Source of the DNA: Choristoneura fumiferana
Lineage: Eukaryota; Arthropoda; Insecta; Lepidoptera; Tortricidae
Assembly (NCBI RefSeq): GCF_025370935.1
Contig: NC_133501.1
Coordinates: 2,826,020 to 2,890,019 of the forward strand
Reading direction: 5' to 3'
DNA: 64,000 nucleotides
This document shows, in pieces, positions 38,326 through 50,900 of the stretch. The first letter of the stretch is position 1, and each line of letters starts with the position of its first letter. The translations under genes were made by a program, and so were the position numbers. The notes beneath the pieces were generated by a model that was given only the letters and a program-made list of their open reading frames with translations, searched no databases and had not been told where the DNA came from.

Positions 38326-39415
38326 TACTTTTGTTACATATTCATTTGAGATACGAACTTTTTAATCTGAAATCTGGTCTATTCTCATAGCTTTTGCCTA
38401 TGTGTAACTTTTAAAAAAGTTGACGGAACCCAGGAACATAAAGAACACATCCTTATTCGTTTAACAATAGAGTCGAGTTTATTTCGATAATATCCAATAC
38501 CTTCAAAATAATACAAGACTACAAATGAAAACAAAAAAATATATATTGTGATGTAATAATACATAAAAACAATTTGTTCAAACAATCGAGACATCACTTT
38601 GAACCACATAAGGCCTACGTAACAAATTAAATTATCAGTATTTACTATAACAAGGGTGACGGCACCAATCATGGACATGTTAATCCTTTTCCAGGCCCCG
38701 CTAATTTAGGTAAGCTACTACATAGTGAATCAAACTTGTATGTTGTTTAGCTATGACGGATTAATTTAAAAACAATTATAATTTTTAATGACTTCAATTG
38801 ACTTTGTACCATATTGTAAATGTACCAAGGTCGAATATTTGTATACATTTATGTGGCCACTATATGCACTATGCCCGGAAAAGGGCACAACAATAAAGAT
38901 ACAATGCCCTAAAGCTCACCATTCATGAATTTTACTACTTATGATTTATGATCACCAGTTATTTGAACAATAGGCTTATTAGTTTTAAAAAAATAAGGTC
39001 CGTTTTTAGGGTTCCGTACCCAAATGGTGCCAGCGGAACCCTTTTACTCAGACTCCGCTGTATTACTGACTGAATGACTGTCAGATTATGTATTACTGTG
39101 ATAGCGGCCACAGTAATACATAATCAATCTGTTTAAAACAACAAATACCTACTAAAAACAGAATAAATAAGATTGTTTTTCCGTTTTTTGCTTGATATTA
39201 ATAACGGCAACCGGTAGACGCTCGAAATATTCACAGAATCTTTAGTTGTATAATCATTTTAAAAATAAATAATTAAATTAAAATAAAATAAATATTTAAG
39301 GGGAGCTCTCATACAACAAACCTGATTTTTTTGCTTCTAATGTTGTATAGATAATGGTACGGAACCTTGGCCGGTTTTAAAAATTAGAGTCAACGGAAAA
39401 AAACCATTAAAAACC

Positions 39416-39717
39416 ATGACTGGTACCATCACCTTGTATAAAGTTACTTAGACGAATGTCCTAAATTTAGAACGCTGGGTCTTATGGTGTCAAAAATATA
39501 CTAAGTACACTCATTTTCAGTTTTGGCTGTCATCGTGCTTCTAACCTCCCTTGATGCAAAGCAAGGGCGATTTCTAGGACATCTCATCTCTGCTTACTAT
39601 AGAAATAGCAAGCAAATAGAAAAAAATAGAAACACGACCGCCAAATACTGTTGGCGAAACAGAAGAGCCAATGAGGTATTGAGTATAATACAGAGTGCCT
39701 TGACCCCGGAGCTTTAA
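39416..39717 (+). CDS. Possible small secreted protein gene, 67 residues, two exons
   Basis: Exons 39416-39422 and 39521-39717. ATG-ACT-G before GTACCA, in the context AAAAACCATGAC, joins across a 98-base intron ending CACTCATTTTCAG. The product starts MTVLAVIVLLTSLDA, a compact signal peptide, then KQGRFLGHLISAYYRNSKQ, and ends SALTPEL at a stop. The mature part is short, basic, has a single Cys and an N-glycosylation sequon (NTT). I recognise no family. Exon 2 is convincing as an acceptor-bounded frame; exon 1 is tiny and its donor only fair. It begins 36 bases after a dispersed repeat. Confidence 0.4.
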
Positions 39718-40220
39718 ATACAAGGTTTTATTCTACTCGGATAACTGAGCTACTACCATTTTATTTGATATTAATCGTTATTTTCAGACAGGACATTGGT
39801 AAATGTACTTAAAGAGATGTGAAATGTCAATTACGTTAAAGGCTGCCGTACTAAGAAAATTTGCCTCCGTACTCGAGACAGCGATGACACTACTGCAATA
39901 ATAGCCAAATCAAATCCTGGCCTGACTTGATAAGGTTTAATTGTTCGAAAATGGTTAAACTGAGCAAGTGTTGCCATACATTCTTCCGGAACATAACTTT
40001 GTTTGCGAACTACCTTCCGCTGGCGTTCGTGTCGTCACAGCCTAGTGTGTATATGTCTTTATTTTATGTGTTTAGTTTTAATGGGTCCCACTGAAAAACA
40101 GCGTTGTGGCTTGCCGCAACATTATGCTGAGTGGGTCCCAATTATACTATTCGATGTTTTTTTTTAAATTATTATTTCATCCTAACATGTTTTTTCTGTG
40201 TATCGAATATGTGTAAATAA

Positions 40221-40223
<3 letters not shown>

Positions 40224-40284
<61 letters not shown>
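40224..40284. repeat. (TC)n microsatellite
   Basis: About thirty uninterrupted TC dinucleotides, giving the artefactual LSLS reading. Confidence 0.95.
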
Positions 40285-40287
<3 letters not shown>

Positions 40288-41236
40288 TGCCTTGTCCGAT
40301 ACACTGATTTAAAGTTTACTTTGAGGATCAATAAATTATCGAGGTTTAAGTTATTTGAAAATGTTACAAGGGTCAATCAATTTTTTCTTGTGTGTTATTC
40401 TGTCCCGTTGTCTAAGAGACAACAGTGACAGTGTCTTTAAAAAAAACTGTTATAATATATGCTACTTATGTGTTTAGGAGATAATTCATAAAATAATGGG
40501 CAAAAATCAAATCTACGACAAAAATCTCGATAAATTTTAACCAAAGAAAATATATAGAAACTCATGGTTTTAAAGAGTTGTCCAGTGGACGTAACCATGG
40601 CAATAAGGTACAAGAAAAACCAAACAGAAAAGTAGGTCAGTAATGCGGATAGAATCGAACCTTGTATTTAAAGCTCCATTGTCAGATGCGTATACGCACA
40701 TACCACAGGGAAAACAAAACACACATCGATTTTAATTGCAATCCCTATCCAAACTCCTATACATTGTCTTTTAAACTGGTCACGTGGCTTCAGATTATAT
40801 TGTTAAGGACAAAAAAACTGTATTTTTTTCAATTAAAAAAAAAAATTCGTCATACTTTAAAAAAAGGCCCGCACCTTAACATGTATGCATTTCAAAGTGC
40901 ATTTTAGTTTGTAGTGATTTGATTACAGATACAAGCTTTAACATGTTAGTGACGATAAGTTTTAACCTCGTAAGATACAACGTTGTAAATTTAGGACATA
41001 CGTCAAAGCAAACCTCAACTTTTACGGATTGACATCAAGTTTGAAATTCTCATCGAATTTGGACGTTGTTCTAGCGAGGTAAAGACAAGCCTTTTTTTGG
41101 TGACTTTACTTGCACTGTTTCCCTCAAGACAAACCGTCTACTGGCAGTAATACAGTCAACTTATTGAACTTATGTGTACATTAAACCGCAAAGAGTTGAG
41201 ATAATATCAGGGCCTACGCTATCTGTCTTGGTGCAG

Positions 41237-41333
41237 GTAACATCGTATGCACGCGACGCGCGCGCGCGCAGTTAGCGCTGCTCGTACTGTTATCCAAGAG
41301 GCGACCACCCGCTCCGCGCAAGCGGCAGCCAGC
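41237..41333 (+). CDS. Possible isolated coding exon, unassigned
   Basis: A GC-rich island in AT-rich DNA bounded by TGTCTTGGTGCAG and GTAAGC. Two frames are open: one runs NIVCTRRARAQLALLVLLSK on to the donor; another starts at an internal Met (41247) and gives VSAARTVIQEATTRSAQAAA. No partner exons are found nearby and the minus strand is open too. It may be a fragment of an otherwise absent gene. Confidence 0.2.
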
Positions 41334-44300
41334 GTAAGCCCTTACAGCCTTATTCATAAAAAGTTAGAGCTCCTTGAAGGCTCTTGAAGGCCGATGCTAA
41401 AAACATGATTCATAAACGTCTGTTAGCGCTAATCAGTCGATCAAGGCTCTGCTAAAGTTAGAGGACCGTAGACCCTCCTTTATCTCCTGCTAAGTCACAA
41501 TGGCCGCCACAAGTTGAACAGCTGACTTTGACAAGAGCAAAAACACCATACCGAAGATATATATAGTGAAGGCAGGCTACGCAAAGATTAAAAAAAAACT
41601 GGAAAAAATATTTTCAGGAATTTGTATTTAAAAATCCTCTAAATTAGCAAAATAATTAACAATAAATATGAAAAAAAATTAGGATGATTAACATAATGGC
41701 TTTTTGCACAACATAAACATGCGAATCGGAAATGGCGGGAAAACAAACATCCCGCTTTTTATTTTTTTTCCTGCTAATTTGCTGTCACTGCTGTCAATTT
41801 TTTTTTTAATTATCGATTAGGCCATTTTTTGTCTTTATTTGCAAGGTGGCCAACATAACCGTCTACCCTATCAGCAGCTCAACAACTAGTGACTGCTAGC
41901 AAGTGTTTATGATCATACTACAACGCTATCTGCTTAATCAGTCTGCTGGTAACAGCGATCACCCGCAATTAAGGGTAAGCCTGTTAGAGTTTAAGGAAAA
42001 ACTATCAGTTCCATTCCCACTAATATATCGCGGTTGCAACTTCAACATTGGAAAAAAAATGCACATTTTTGTGTCCATCAACAATTAAACAATCCGCAAC
42101 CTTTTCATTTTATAAATAACTATTTAATTTAAAGCGAAAACAATAATTAATATATTATTATATATTTAAATGGCATGAAAAATCTACCCACAATCACAAA
42201 AGAAGCTCAGTATTATACTAATTAGAATGTGCGGCACACGGGATAGTAGTATTTAAACAGTATTACATAAAGGTCATTTTACCTCAGCCATGAGGCATGA
42301 ATTTAAAATGACGACACCAATGTGTGTCGTTCAAATTGTTATCGAGAAACGCACATAGACATTCAGGATGTTATTTGTAAATTGTAGTTTTTCTTTGTAC
42401 GATCTCATATACGGAATAGAACATACTATATTTTAGAGTAGGTACGCATTTATAACAGTTTTTTAAACCAATTTATATTGCGTATTTTAGGTCAACGAAC
42501 CTATACTACTATTGACGTTTGCCGCACATCCATTCAAAATTGTACAAGGAAAACTTTCTGAAATCACTTATTTATTTATTTAATAATAATTTTCGATATC
42601 AGAAAATATAACTAGTCGTCTTCTACGCAAACATATTTGACATAAGTTTTTTTTTACAATCCCTACACTCTACCATAGCGTAAAAACCAGTAGGTAATCC
42701 ACAAAGCTCCCTATTCTCCTCACAAACTGTACGTATCACATTAATTTGGTGGTCGTTTTGTTGATTACTTACTTAATTATTGTTTTGGCTCGACACAATA
42801 CACTATCAATTTGGTACCTTCACTGACTACAAATTCTTAGAAACCTGTTTGTTACCAAAATTCCCCAAAAACCTCTCGTTTAAATGCGTCCAAAATTATG
42901 ACAGTGGCACTGGACTAAGTCAGTAAAACGCATATGTGCGTCGCACACGCAAACGTCACAGACGCCAAATTGTGTAACGCGCAATGACAATCACATCGTT
43001 TGACAGATAGAAATGGCGATTTAGATTGCGACCACATGGGCGTTTCACAATAAACATCAACTTATTAAAACATTGAAGCATGTAACGTGCCACGTCTTTT
43101 TCCTTTTCCATCCGTTTAAATAACAATGTCACATACATTTATTTTCTGATATCAACATTATAACGTACATGGAAAGCGCCTGGGCAAGGAATTCGACTAA
43201 ACGTCATCCCTGTCACTCAAAGTGACAGCTGTCAAAGTGACATATGACACAATCTTAGAATACACGTGGACACAGATTTTGAATGTAAGCCATTTGTAGA
43301 TACAAAATTGTTATCTAAGCGTTGTTGGAACTATACATTTCAGTGACACAATGAATTAGTGACATTTATCTTCTGTGCCATAAGAGTTAAAATTCAATAA
43401 GATTGCAGTAATATTTACGTATCGTGAGGCATATTTTCAATTTTACAAGCACGCTCAATTAAATTATTAAAACATAATCAAGAACATAAAACATTCCTAA
43501 TCAAAATTAAAATAATCATTGCAAATTTCTTGACGCTGGGTTTAAAAAATACACTTTTTCAAAATAAAAAGTACCATTTAAACTAAAACAATGGACAGGC
43601 CGCATTAATTGATCGAAACAACATAGGCACTCCACACACACATTATTATTTTTCTTTTTTTTTACTATGCGCTTCATAAAGCACTAGCCAGTGTTTCTTA
43701 AACATACACAGCGACCCCCAAAATTCCCTTAAAATATCTTGTTATTTCAATTCCGTGACAGAGACGAGAAGTTTTTGAGTAAATAGAATTTGAACGCTTG
43801 AAGAAAACCAAACCGCACCTGGCCCTTACGAAGTGCAAAATTCGAAACTCGTATCTTGCCGTCCCGCTGACGCTTCTATTATTTAATACGAGAGTGAGAG
43901 GGACGGTACGATACGAACTTCAATTTTCGATAAGAGTGGAAGCTGACTTTTTGAATGCCAACTGAAACGGTCGCCTCGAACTCGATCGAAGATAATAAAA
44001 AAAAACTTTTAACTTTATACTCTCGTCTGTGTCATCATTTTATAATTTAAATTATATTTTATATAAATACCAAACATATTTCATATTAAACAATAATAAT
44101 TGCACAGCGTAGGACGTCCACTAACGAGATGGACGGATGACCTGGTTAAAGCCGCGGGTTCTGCAAGTCTATGGAAGAAGCCATGTCTAACAGTGGACGT
44201 CCTACGGCTGATACAATGACGATGATGATCAACTTTTTAGTATTGCTTGTTGCCATGGTAACGTCTCCTGAGCTACTTTTTAAATATATGATTTTGTTGG

Positions 44301-44734
44301 GTACAAATCAGTTAATAGGTAGGAATTGTGTCAGTTTTAAAGAAATTCCTTCATGGCTCATCTCCTAAGCATGCTAATAGTATACATTGCAAACATTGTT
44401 CTAACAAAGTGTATCACTGAAGTCTCTTGAGTCACGGGACAGAATAACAACACTAAAGAGTTGATCGACTCGTTTGCATTATCATCATCATCGCAATTAA
44501 GAATCATCGATCAATCTACATGTGAATTTACGTCGTAATGGCCGGCACCAAGTTCCGCTCCCTGGTGTACGTATGGTTAAGTTTAAATCCAAAAATTTAA
44601 CTCACGCTTCTCTCTCGGGATTGCCGAACGAAAATATTCCCTCCACGCCACTGTGACCCGTACAAAAAAAACTTAGTATGGCCGGGTTAAAACCGCAGCC
44701 CCAATTCAAACCTGTGTCCACCTAAAGAAACATA

Positions 44735-44960
44735 TCAGTCTTTATTGTAAAATAACCAGTTCAGCAAGCCTTGGAGTATCATGGCGAGCACGAAACCGCC
44801 GAAGAGGTCCCAGCTGTGGGACGTGGGGGGCACGCGGCCGAGGGCCGGGGCTCTTTGGTTGGCGCTGAGGGTCTCCACGGCGCGGGTCAGGCGCTCTAGA
44901 GTGGCTGCTTGCTCGCGGAGGGCCGTGTCGAGGGAGTAGAGTGTTTGTTTGACGGTACGA
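44735..44960 (-). CDS. OSBPL8: ORP exon 13: coiled coil and C-terminal ER anchor
   Basis: Acceptor GATTGTTCCAG on the minus strand. It encodes TLYSLDTALREQAATLERLT (heptad-like) and RAVETLSANQ, then after a Pro-rich linker the hydrophobic GGFVLAMILQGLLNWLFYNK and a stop. Position and length of the anchor match ORP5/8. Confidence 0.95.
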
Positions 44961-47900
44961 CTGGAACAATCAAGAAGGATACGTAGTGCATGGTTTTCTA
45001 GAGGGAAAAATTGGATCGCAGTGAAAATATGACGATACTCGAGTGCCAATCAATATATCAGAAGGTGAAGTGCATAGTTTATGGTCAGCGAAAAATTAAA
45101 AGGTTTAAAAGATTGCAGGCGCGCTGGCTCGACAGTAATGTATTATTGTCAAGTCACAATTATTTTTTTCAAAATTTATAAAGGCCATGGAAAAATTGGC
45201 ACAAGTTGTATACAGCCAAGTCTAATGGCCGGTATCAGATATTTAGTTGGAACTCCGGACCTTTTTTATTGGGTCTAAATCAGCTTGTGGTGTTTTCGGT
45301 GGAAAAAATACACCTGCAGTTTATTTAAATAAAAAAAAAGCATAAGAAAAATATTGAAATAAAATTAAACGTTATAATATACTTTGAGAAAAAGTTTATT
45401 CTGTTTCAGAATTATTCACCATTTTTGAGCTTTACATTAGTCTCGGCTGGAGTAGCAATTGCTGGCTTCGTATTAGTTAAACTTTAATACTTAATGCCTA
45501 CATCCAGGCGACGACAATAATCTACTAAAATGGGTGAGTGATCGAATGGAGCTTTATTATTTAGTGTCAAATGTCAAAATAAAATATGAACGGCTGCACG
45601 GTGGGTACCGAAGCTAATTAAGGGAAGACGATAAATACCAAATTTTCAAAAAAAAAAATTGATTGAAAGCTATTATATACTACATCTGTATTGTATTGCA
45701 TATTATAGTAGTTCAGTATAGGGTAGTATAGTATAATGTAGTACAGTGTAGTATAGGATAATGTAGTATAGTATAGTGTACTCATGACTGTCGTGTGTGC
45801 GTCTTGCAGGTGGCAGGACCTTGTGCAAGATCCGCCCGGATTGCTACCACCATCTTGCTCGCTATCCTGCCGTGAAGCAGCAGTGCTTGCACTGCTGAGT
45901 TTCGGCGTGGGAGTAAGACAGCCGGTGAAATTACTGGCACTTGAGGTATCCCATCTTAGGCCTCTAGGTTGGCAACGCATCTGCAATACCCCTGGTGTTG
46001 CAGGTGTCTATGGGCGGTGGTGATCTCTTACCATCAGGAGACCCACTTGCTCGTTTGCCATCCAGTCGAATAAAAAAAAAACGAGCTCGTCCCGGCTGTC
46101 GCTGTATATAGGGTGTTTGGCAGATAGATGGCCATTCGTATATAGGGGATAGATGGTGCCATGTGCAACGTGGTCGAGCATAAAATAATTCACTTGGGCC
46201 CAAAGATATTTTTAAAGAATTTTTTTATTTCAATTTTCAAATACTCCGATTCCATGATTTAAAATCTTAAAAAAAACTTTGGGCCCAAGTGATTTTTTTT
46301 ATGCTCGACCACGTTGCATATGACCCCGATCTATCCCCTATATACGTATGTCCATCCGTCAGTCAAACACCCTTTATATAAGTATAGTATAGTGTAGTAT
46401 AGTACAATGTAGTACAATGTTGTATAGTATAATATAGTATAGTATACTCACGTGTGTGTCTTGGAGCGCGCGGCGAGCTCGTCCCGGCTGTCGCTGTCCG
46501 AGAGGCGCGCGCGCACGTCGGGGCGGGGGGGCTTTGGCGGGGGGGGCCGCCCGCCCGTCTGAGATGTTATCACGAAGTCTTCCTCGTACTCCAACACCTC
46601 GGACGGCTGCCACGGGCTGCGGGAGAGGGGCTGGTGAGGTGGTGTCGACAAGCGGTCGGACAAGCTAAATTTTTTAACACAGTAGATTCGCTATTGGGAG
46701 TAAGAGATCGCCTATGCCAGGGTTTCTTAAAGTGGGGTCCACGGACCCCTTAGGGGTCTGTAGCATGTGTCAGGGGTCCCACAGTACACAGTAGGTCAGT
46801 CCATAGATGAGAGTATGTATAAAGGGTTACTAGAAAATTTCTAGAAAAAACTTTTGACAGGGGTCCGTGGAATTGTTGAAATTGAGAAAGTGGTCCGTGA
46901 CTGCAAAATGTTTAAGAAACCCTGGCCTATGCAGATTTTCGACTCCAAGTGCCGGCTAAGCACCAGCACTCCGACTTCTGGCCGGAGGATGTCTTCCGTC
47001 GCTTTAGGGAAGCAAGAATGAAAAATCCCTAAATAACTTTATTATTTTACTGTATTTTTTTGTTTTTGTAGGTATAACTGAATTTTAAAGCGCATTATTT
47101 TTATACTGTAATCCTGTAATTTTTTATTGATAAATAAATAAATGCTACCGATATTATCAAAAATTGTTAAACGAAATTTGGTATGTAGATAGCTGGAAGT
47201 CTGGAGTATAGCCTACTTTTATCCCAAAATGCCCACGGGGTTGGGATAAAATCTCAAAATTTAACCCACTAGGATGAGACATGAACATCGGCGCGAGTTT
47301 TTTCATCCAAGGTTTATGAAATTCACAATGTAATCTTTGCGAATTTGCAAGGGTTTTTTTTTTGTGAAACCCGGTATTTCTAGTCAATTGCTAAGCCTAA
47401 TGGTTTACGAGTACGAAGCCGTGAGTAAAGCTAGATGTATATTAAAAAAAACCTCACCTCGTGTTGGCGTGATTGTACCTCCATCCTTGGTCTATGATAC
47501 CTGTCAAATATAAACAAATGCATTAGACAAAACGTATGTTTAAAACAAGTCAACTGTTGTTGCCAGAGTGTACCTGCTGATACGCTACTCTTTCCGCCCC
47601 AAGTACAGTACCCGGCCATAAAGTAAAGATTGCACATCGGTCTTTGGAAAGATACTCGGCTAATTTCGGCTTCGTAGAGCGTTGTCACACACTACTTATG
47701 TGACGTTTTTAGTCGTTGTACAGGTGCAATAGAGTACTGACGCATTTAGATGAAAATATATAACAAAGAGTTGTTGAAACCCCTCAAAACTTTAAATTGT
47801 ACGACGGCATCTTTAGGAAAAAGAGGAAACTATTATTTTTCTAGTAGTTGCAACAGCTTTACTAACGGTACTAAACAACGGATAAATATAATTATATAGA

Positions 47901-50900
47901 TACAGATACATACATACTTAAATACATATTAAACACCCAAGACCCGAGAACAAACATTCGTATTTTTCATACAAATATCTGCCCCGACACGGGAATGTAA
48001 AAGGAAGGAAGCCGTGGTGGCCTAGTGGTTTGACCTATCGCCTCACAAGCAGAGGGTCGTGGGTTCAAACCCCAGCTCGCACCTCTGAGTTTTTCGAAAT
48101 TCGTGCGCGGAATACATTTTGAAATTTACCACGAGCTTTGCTTTAGATCAGACATAAGCCAGTTGGGCTCGGGTCGAGCTCTAGTCAGATGGGTGTTACC
48201 TTCTGGCGCCGTGGCCTGAGGGTCTCTCTGGAAGTACCGCGGAACCCAGGGGGAGAGGAGGTTCTTCGCACGCTCGCGCTGCGCCTCTTCTATCACAGTC
48301 TTTTGCTCCGTCGCTGCGATCTAGAATAAAAATAGTATTTGATGTAACAGTTGCATAACAGGGATCAAAAAAGGCGAGCGGCGTGAGTTACGATGCGAGC
48401 GTAGCGAAATCCCTGTTATAAAATTTTTTTAGGTCGATGTCAGGATTTTTATCAGGACATTTTATTTTTCCATATGGTAACCGTACCCTGAGGGTGTTTT
48501 ACCTGGTCGTCATTGGCGATGGCCTCCGAGACCTTGATCCAGAGCCGCTGCGACTCGTACTCGTGCTGGCGCTCCACGCGCATCAGGAAGCGGCGCAGGC
48601 GCTGCTCTTTCAGCACCGCTACGTCTAGAAGATTCGACTCCTCCTGAGGGGAAATGGTTAATACATTTATTTCAGGAAACTTGGCCCATACAATAAATAC
48701 CTTACACATCCATACCTTACAGTCCCACTGCTGGGCAAATACCTCTCCCCTGGATTTCCAACATACATATAATCAATAATATTTAAAACTAATTTAATTT
48801 GGTGACTAAACGGCCGATGCCGGCCGGTGATGCCGGTGGAATTCAGAAACTTAGACACCTCAACACTAGTAGCTAAAAATATTGAACATGGAAAAAATGA
48901 TAAAAAAGATAAAAATATTTTATTTGCTTAAACATAATTCCATGCAAAATTTCCATATTGCAACAGACTATTAACCACATCGTCACTATTTCAAAATATC
49001 TCGTATCTCAAATCAATACATCCACAAAATTTACCATTGAATATAATAATGTTCCTAAAGTTCAGTCAGAAAAATAATAGATTTTGAGATACAAGCTTTT
49101 CTAAAAGTAGTGACGATATAGTATCTACATTAATTTTACGCCTAGGTTCGGAAGTTTTGTTATTCTAATTTTCAAGAGCAAAAATGAGGCACATCTCGAG
49201 TTCTATTTTCAAATGCTGAGCGTTAACTTCCAAGAATGTTTGAGAACTTTTGCAAGCTCGCCGAATTCTCAATTCACCACATTCTCAGTTCACCTAATTA
49301 CCATAATACCAGCTGACCACATTCTCATCTCGTCACGTACTCAGTTCACCAAATTCTAATAACGTTTTTTTTCTCAGTTTGCCCCAGTTTTTCCTAGTGT
49401 GCCACACAACACTTAACCCAGTCCTTTTGTCCTTGATGTCTTATTTCAATTTTTTAAGAGCAATAATTAGGCAATATTTGAAGATAGAACTTTATGCTCA
49501 GACAGAATTATCGGCATATTTAAGAAAAGTTTTTTCAAAAATTATCTTTCAGTTTGCCCCAGTTTTTCCAGTGTGCCCCACAGAACTTACTCCAGTCTTT
49601 TTGTCCTTGATGTCTATCCGTCCGTCCCAATAGCCATCTATGCTGGCGATGGTGTCCTTCCCCTTCTTGATGCGGCCAGAGATCGCATTGGTCTGGTCGG
49701 AGCCGCCGAGAAATGACTGTAAAGAAAATCAAAATTAGAACATTTGTCCTGTTAGTGCCAAACTACCAGCCCGTTGGGGAAAATCGTCACAAGAATGCGC
49801 TGCGATAAATTGGCAGTTTTTTTTTGTAGCAATATCAATCAAAATCAGGCCAAACGTGAAGGAATACGAAAGCATTATGAGTGAAAGAACTATTAAATCC
49901 AAAATTTAATAATTATTGACAAATTTTAAACAAAGCATTGGACAGTCATGGTCGTTTAATCAAATCAAGAAAAGAAATCACTAATATTTTTTAATTAAGC
50001 ATACGTACCCTTAATTTAAATTCGATGTCTGCACTATACCCGGTGTCAGCACACATTACGTGCACCTGCGGAAAAAAAATACAATATAAATTGGTACAAT
50101 CCGTGAAAATCCCACATGCGAAATAAAATATGAAAAATATAAATGTGAAAGTTAGTGAATTTATTCGTGCTTTCAACTCGTTCACTTCGATACGGCTTGA
50201 AGGGTCAGGATGAAATTTGGTATTCAGATAGTTGGATCTTAGAAATGACACATAGTATTAAAAATGTTACCATATGTTCAAAGTGTACCGCGTTAAAGGC
50301 ACGACTCTACGTACAATGCCGTTTTACAACGTAAACCGACTTTTTCACACGTTACCCCCGAATCACCGGTCTTTTTGCCCCAGCCAGGCTTGCTATTTAC
50401 CCTGCTCCCTCACGACTTTAATCGACATTTTCCCTAGTTGCTCCTCAATCGCCAGTCTTTTCCCGCCTTGCCCCGGGCTTATTTTATGGGGGTACCTATT
50501 TCGCTTTGCTCCATCTAGGCTCATTCTGACTTTGCCCCGTAAAACTTAAACCGACCTTTTATCATGTCGCCCCTCAATCATGAGCCAGTCTCTCCACCTT
50601 GGCCAAACTTGTTCCCTCTTCACTTTGCCATGGGGCACCGGTCTTTCCCCGCCCTGCCCTATCTTGTTCCCCCGCCTACCTTCCCGCCCAGCTCCATGCT
50701 GAGGGTCCCAATGACGATGCCTTTGCAGTGCGCGTAGGGCGCCGTCGTGATGTAGGTCTCGCCCCACGTCAGCAGGTGCACTCGCGCGCATCCCTCCAAG
50801 ATGGCGGACGTCGAGTTACCTGGAACGACAAGTTACTGTCAAAAACTGACAATTGTGTACTACCTAAAGGGTATTAGGGTTTTTTTAGATGATTATTATC

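Larger units (their letters stand above)
35559..39415. other. Intergenic MITE cluster
   Basis: AT-rich sequence to 36450, then a near-continuous series of inserted elements to 38330, then AT-rich sequence and a GGGTTCCGTACC repeat at 39001-39380. No exon is seen. Confidence 0.6.
39718..44734. other. Intergenic, AT-rich
   Basis: Apart from a possible isolated exon at 41237-41333, the microsatellite, an ACCGTCCCTCTCAC-family copy (43837-43930) and a LINE tail (44107-44230, plus, with GATGATGATC), I see no coding or structural feature. Confidence 0.55.

Noticed and set aside
38672..38700. Candidate first exon ending TTTAG before GTAAGC
   Set aside because: The Met frame hits a stop exactly at the donor, and the phase-compatible frame has no Met.
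40198..40428. Frame with a long LSLS run
   Set aside because: (TC)n microsatellite.
45618..45986. 122-codon minus-strand frame
   Set aside because: Made of retroposon and ATAGT satellite sequence (YYTTLSYTTLYY).
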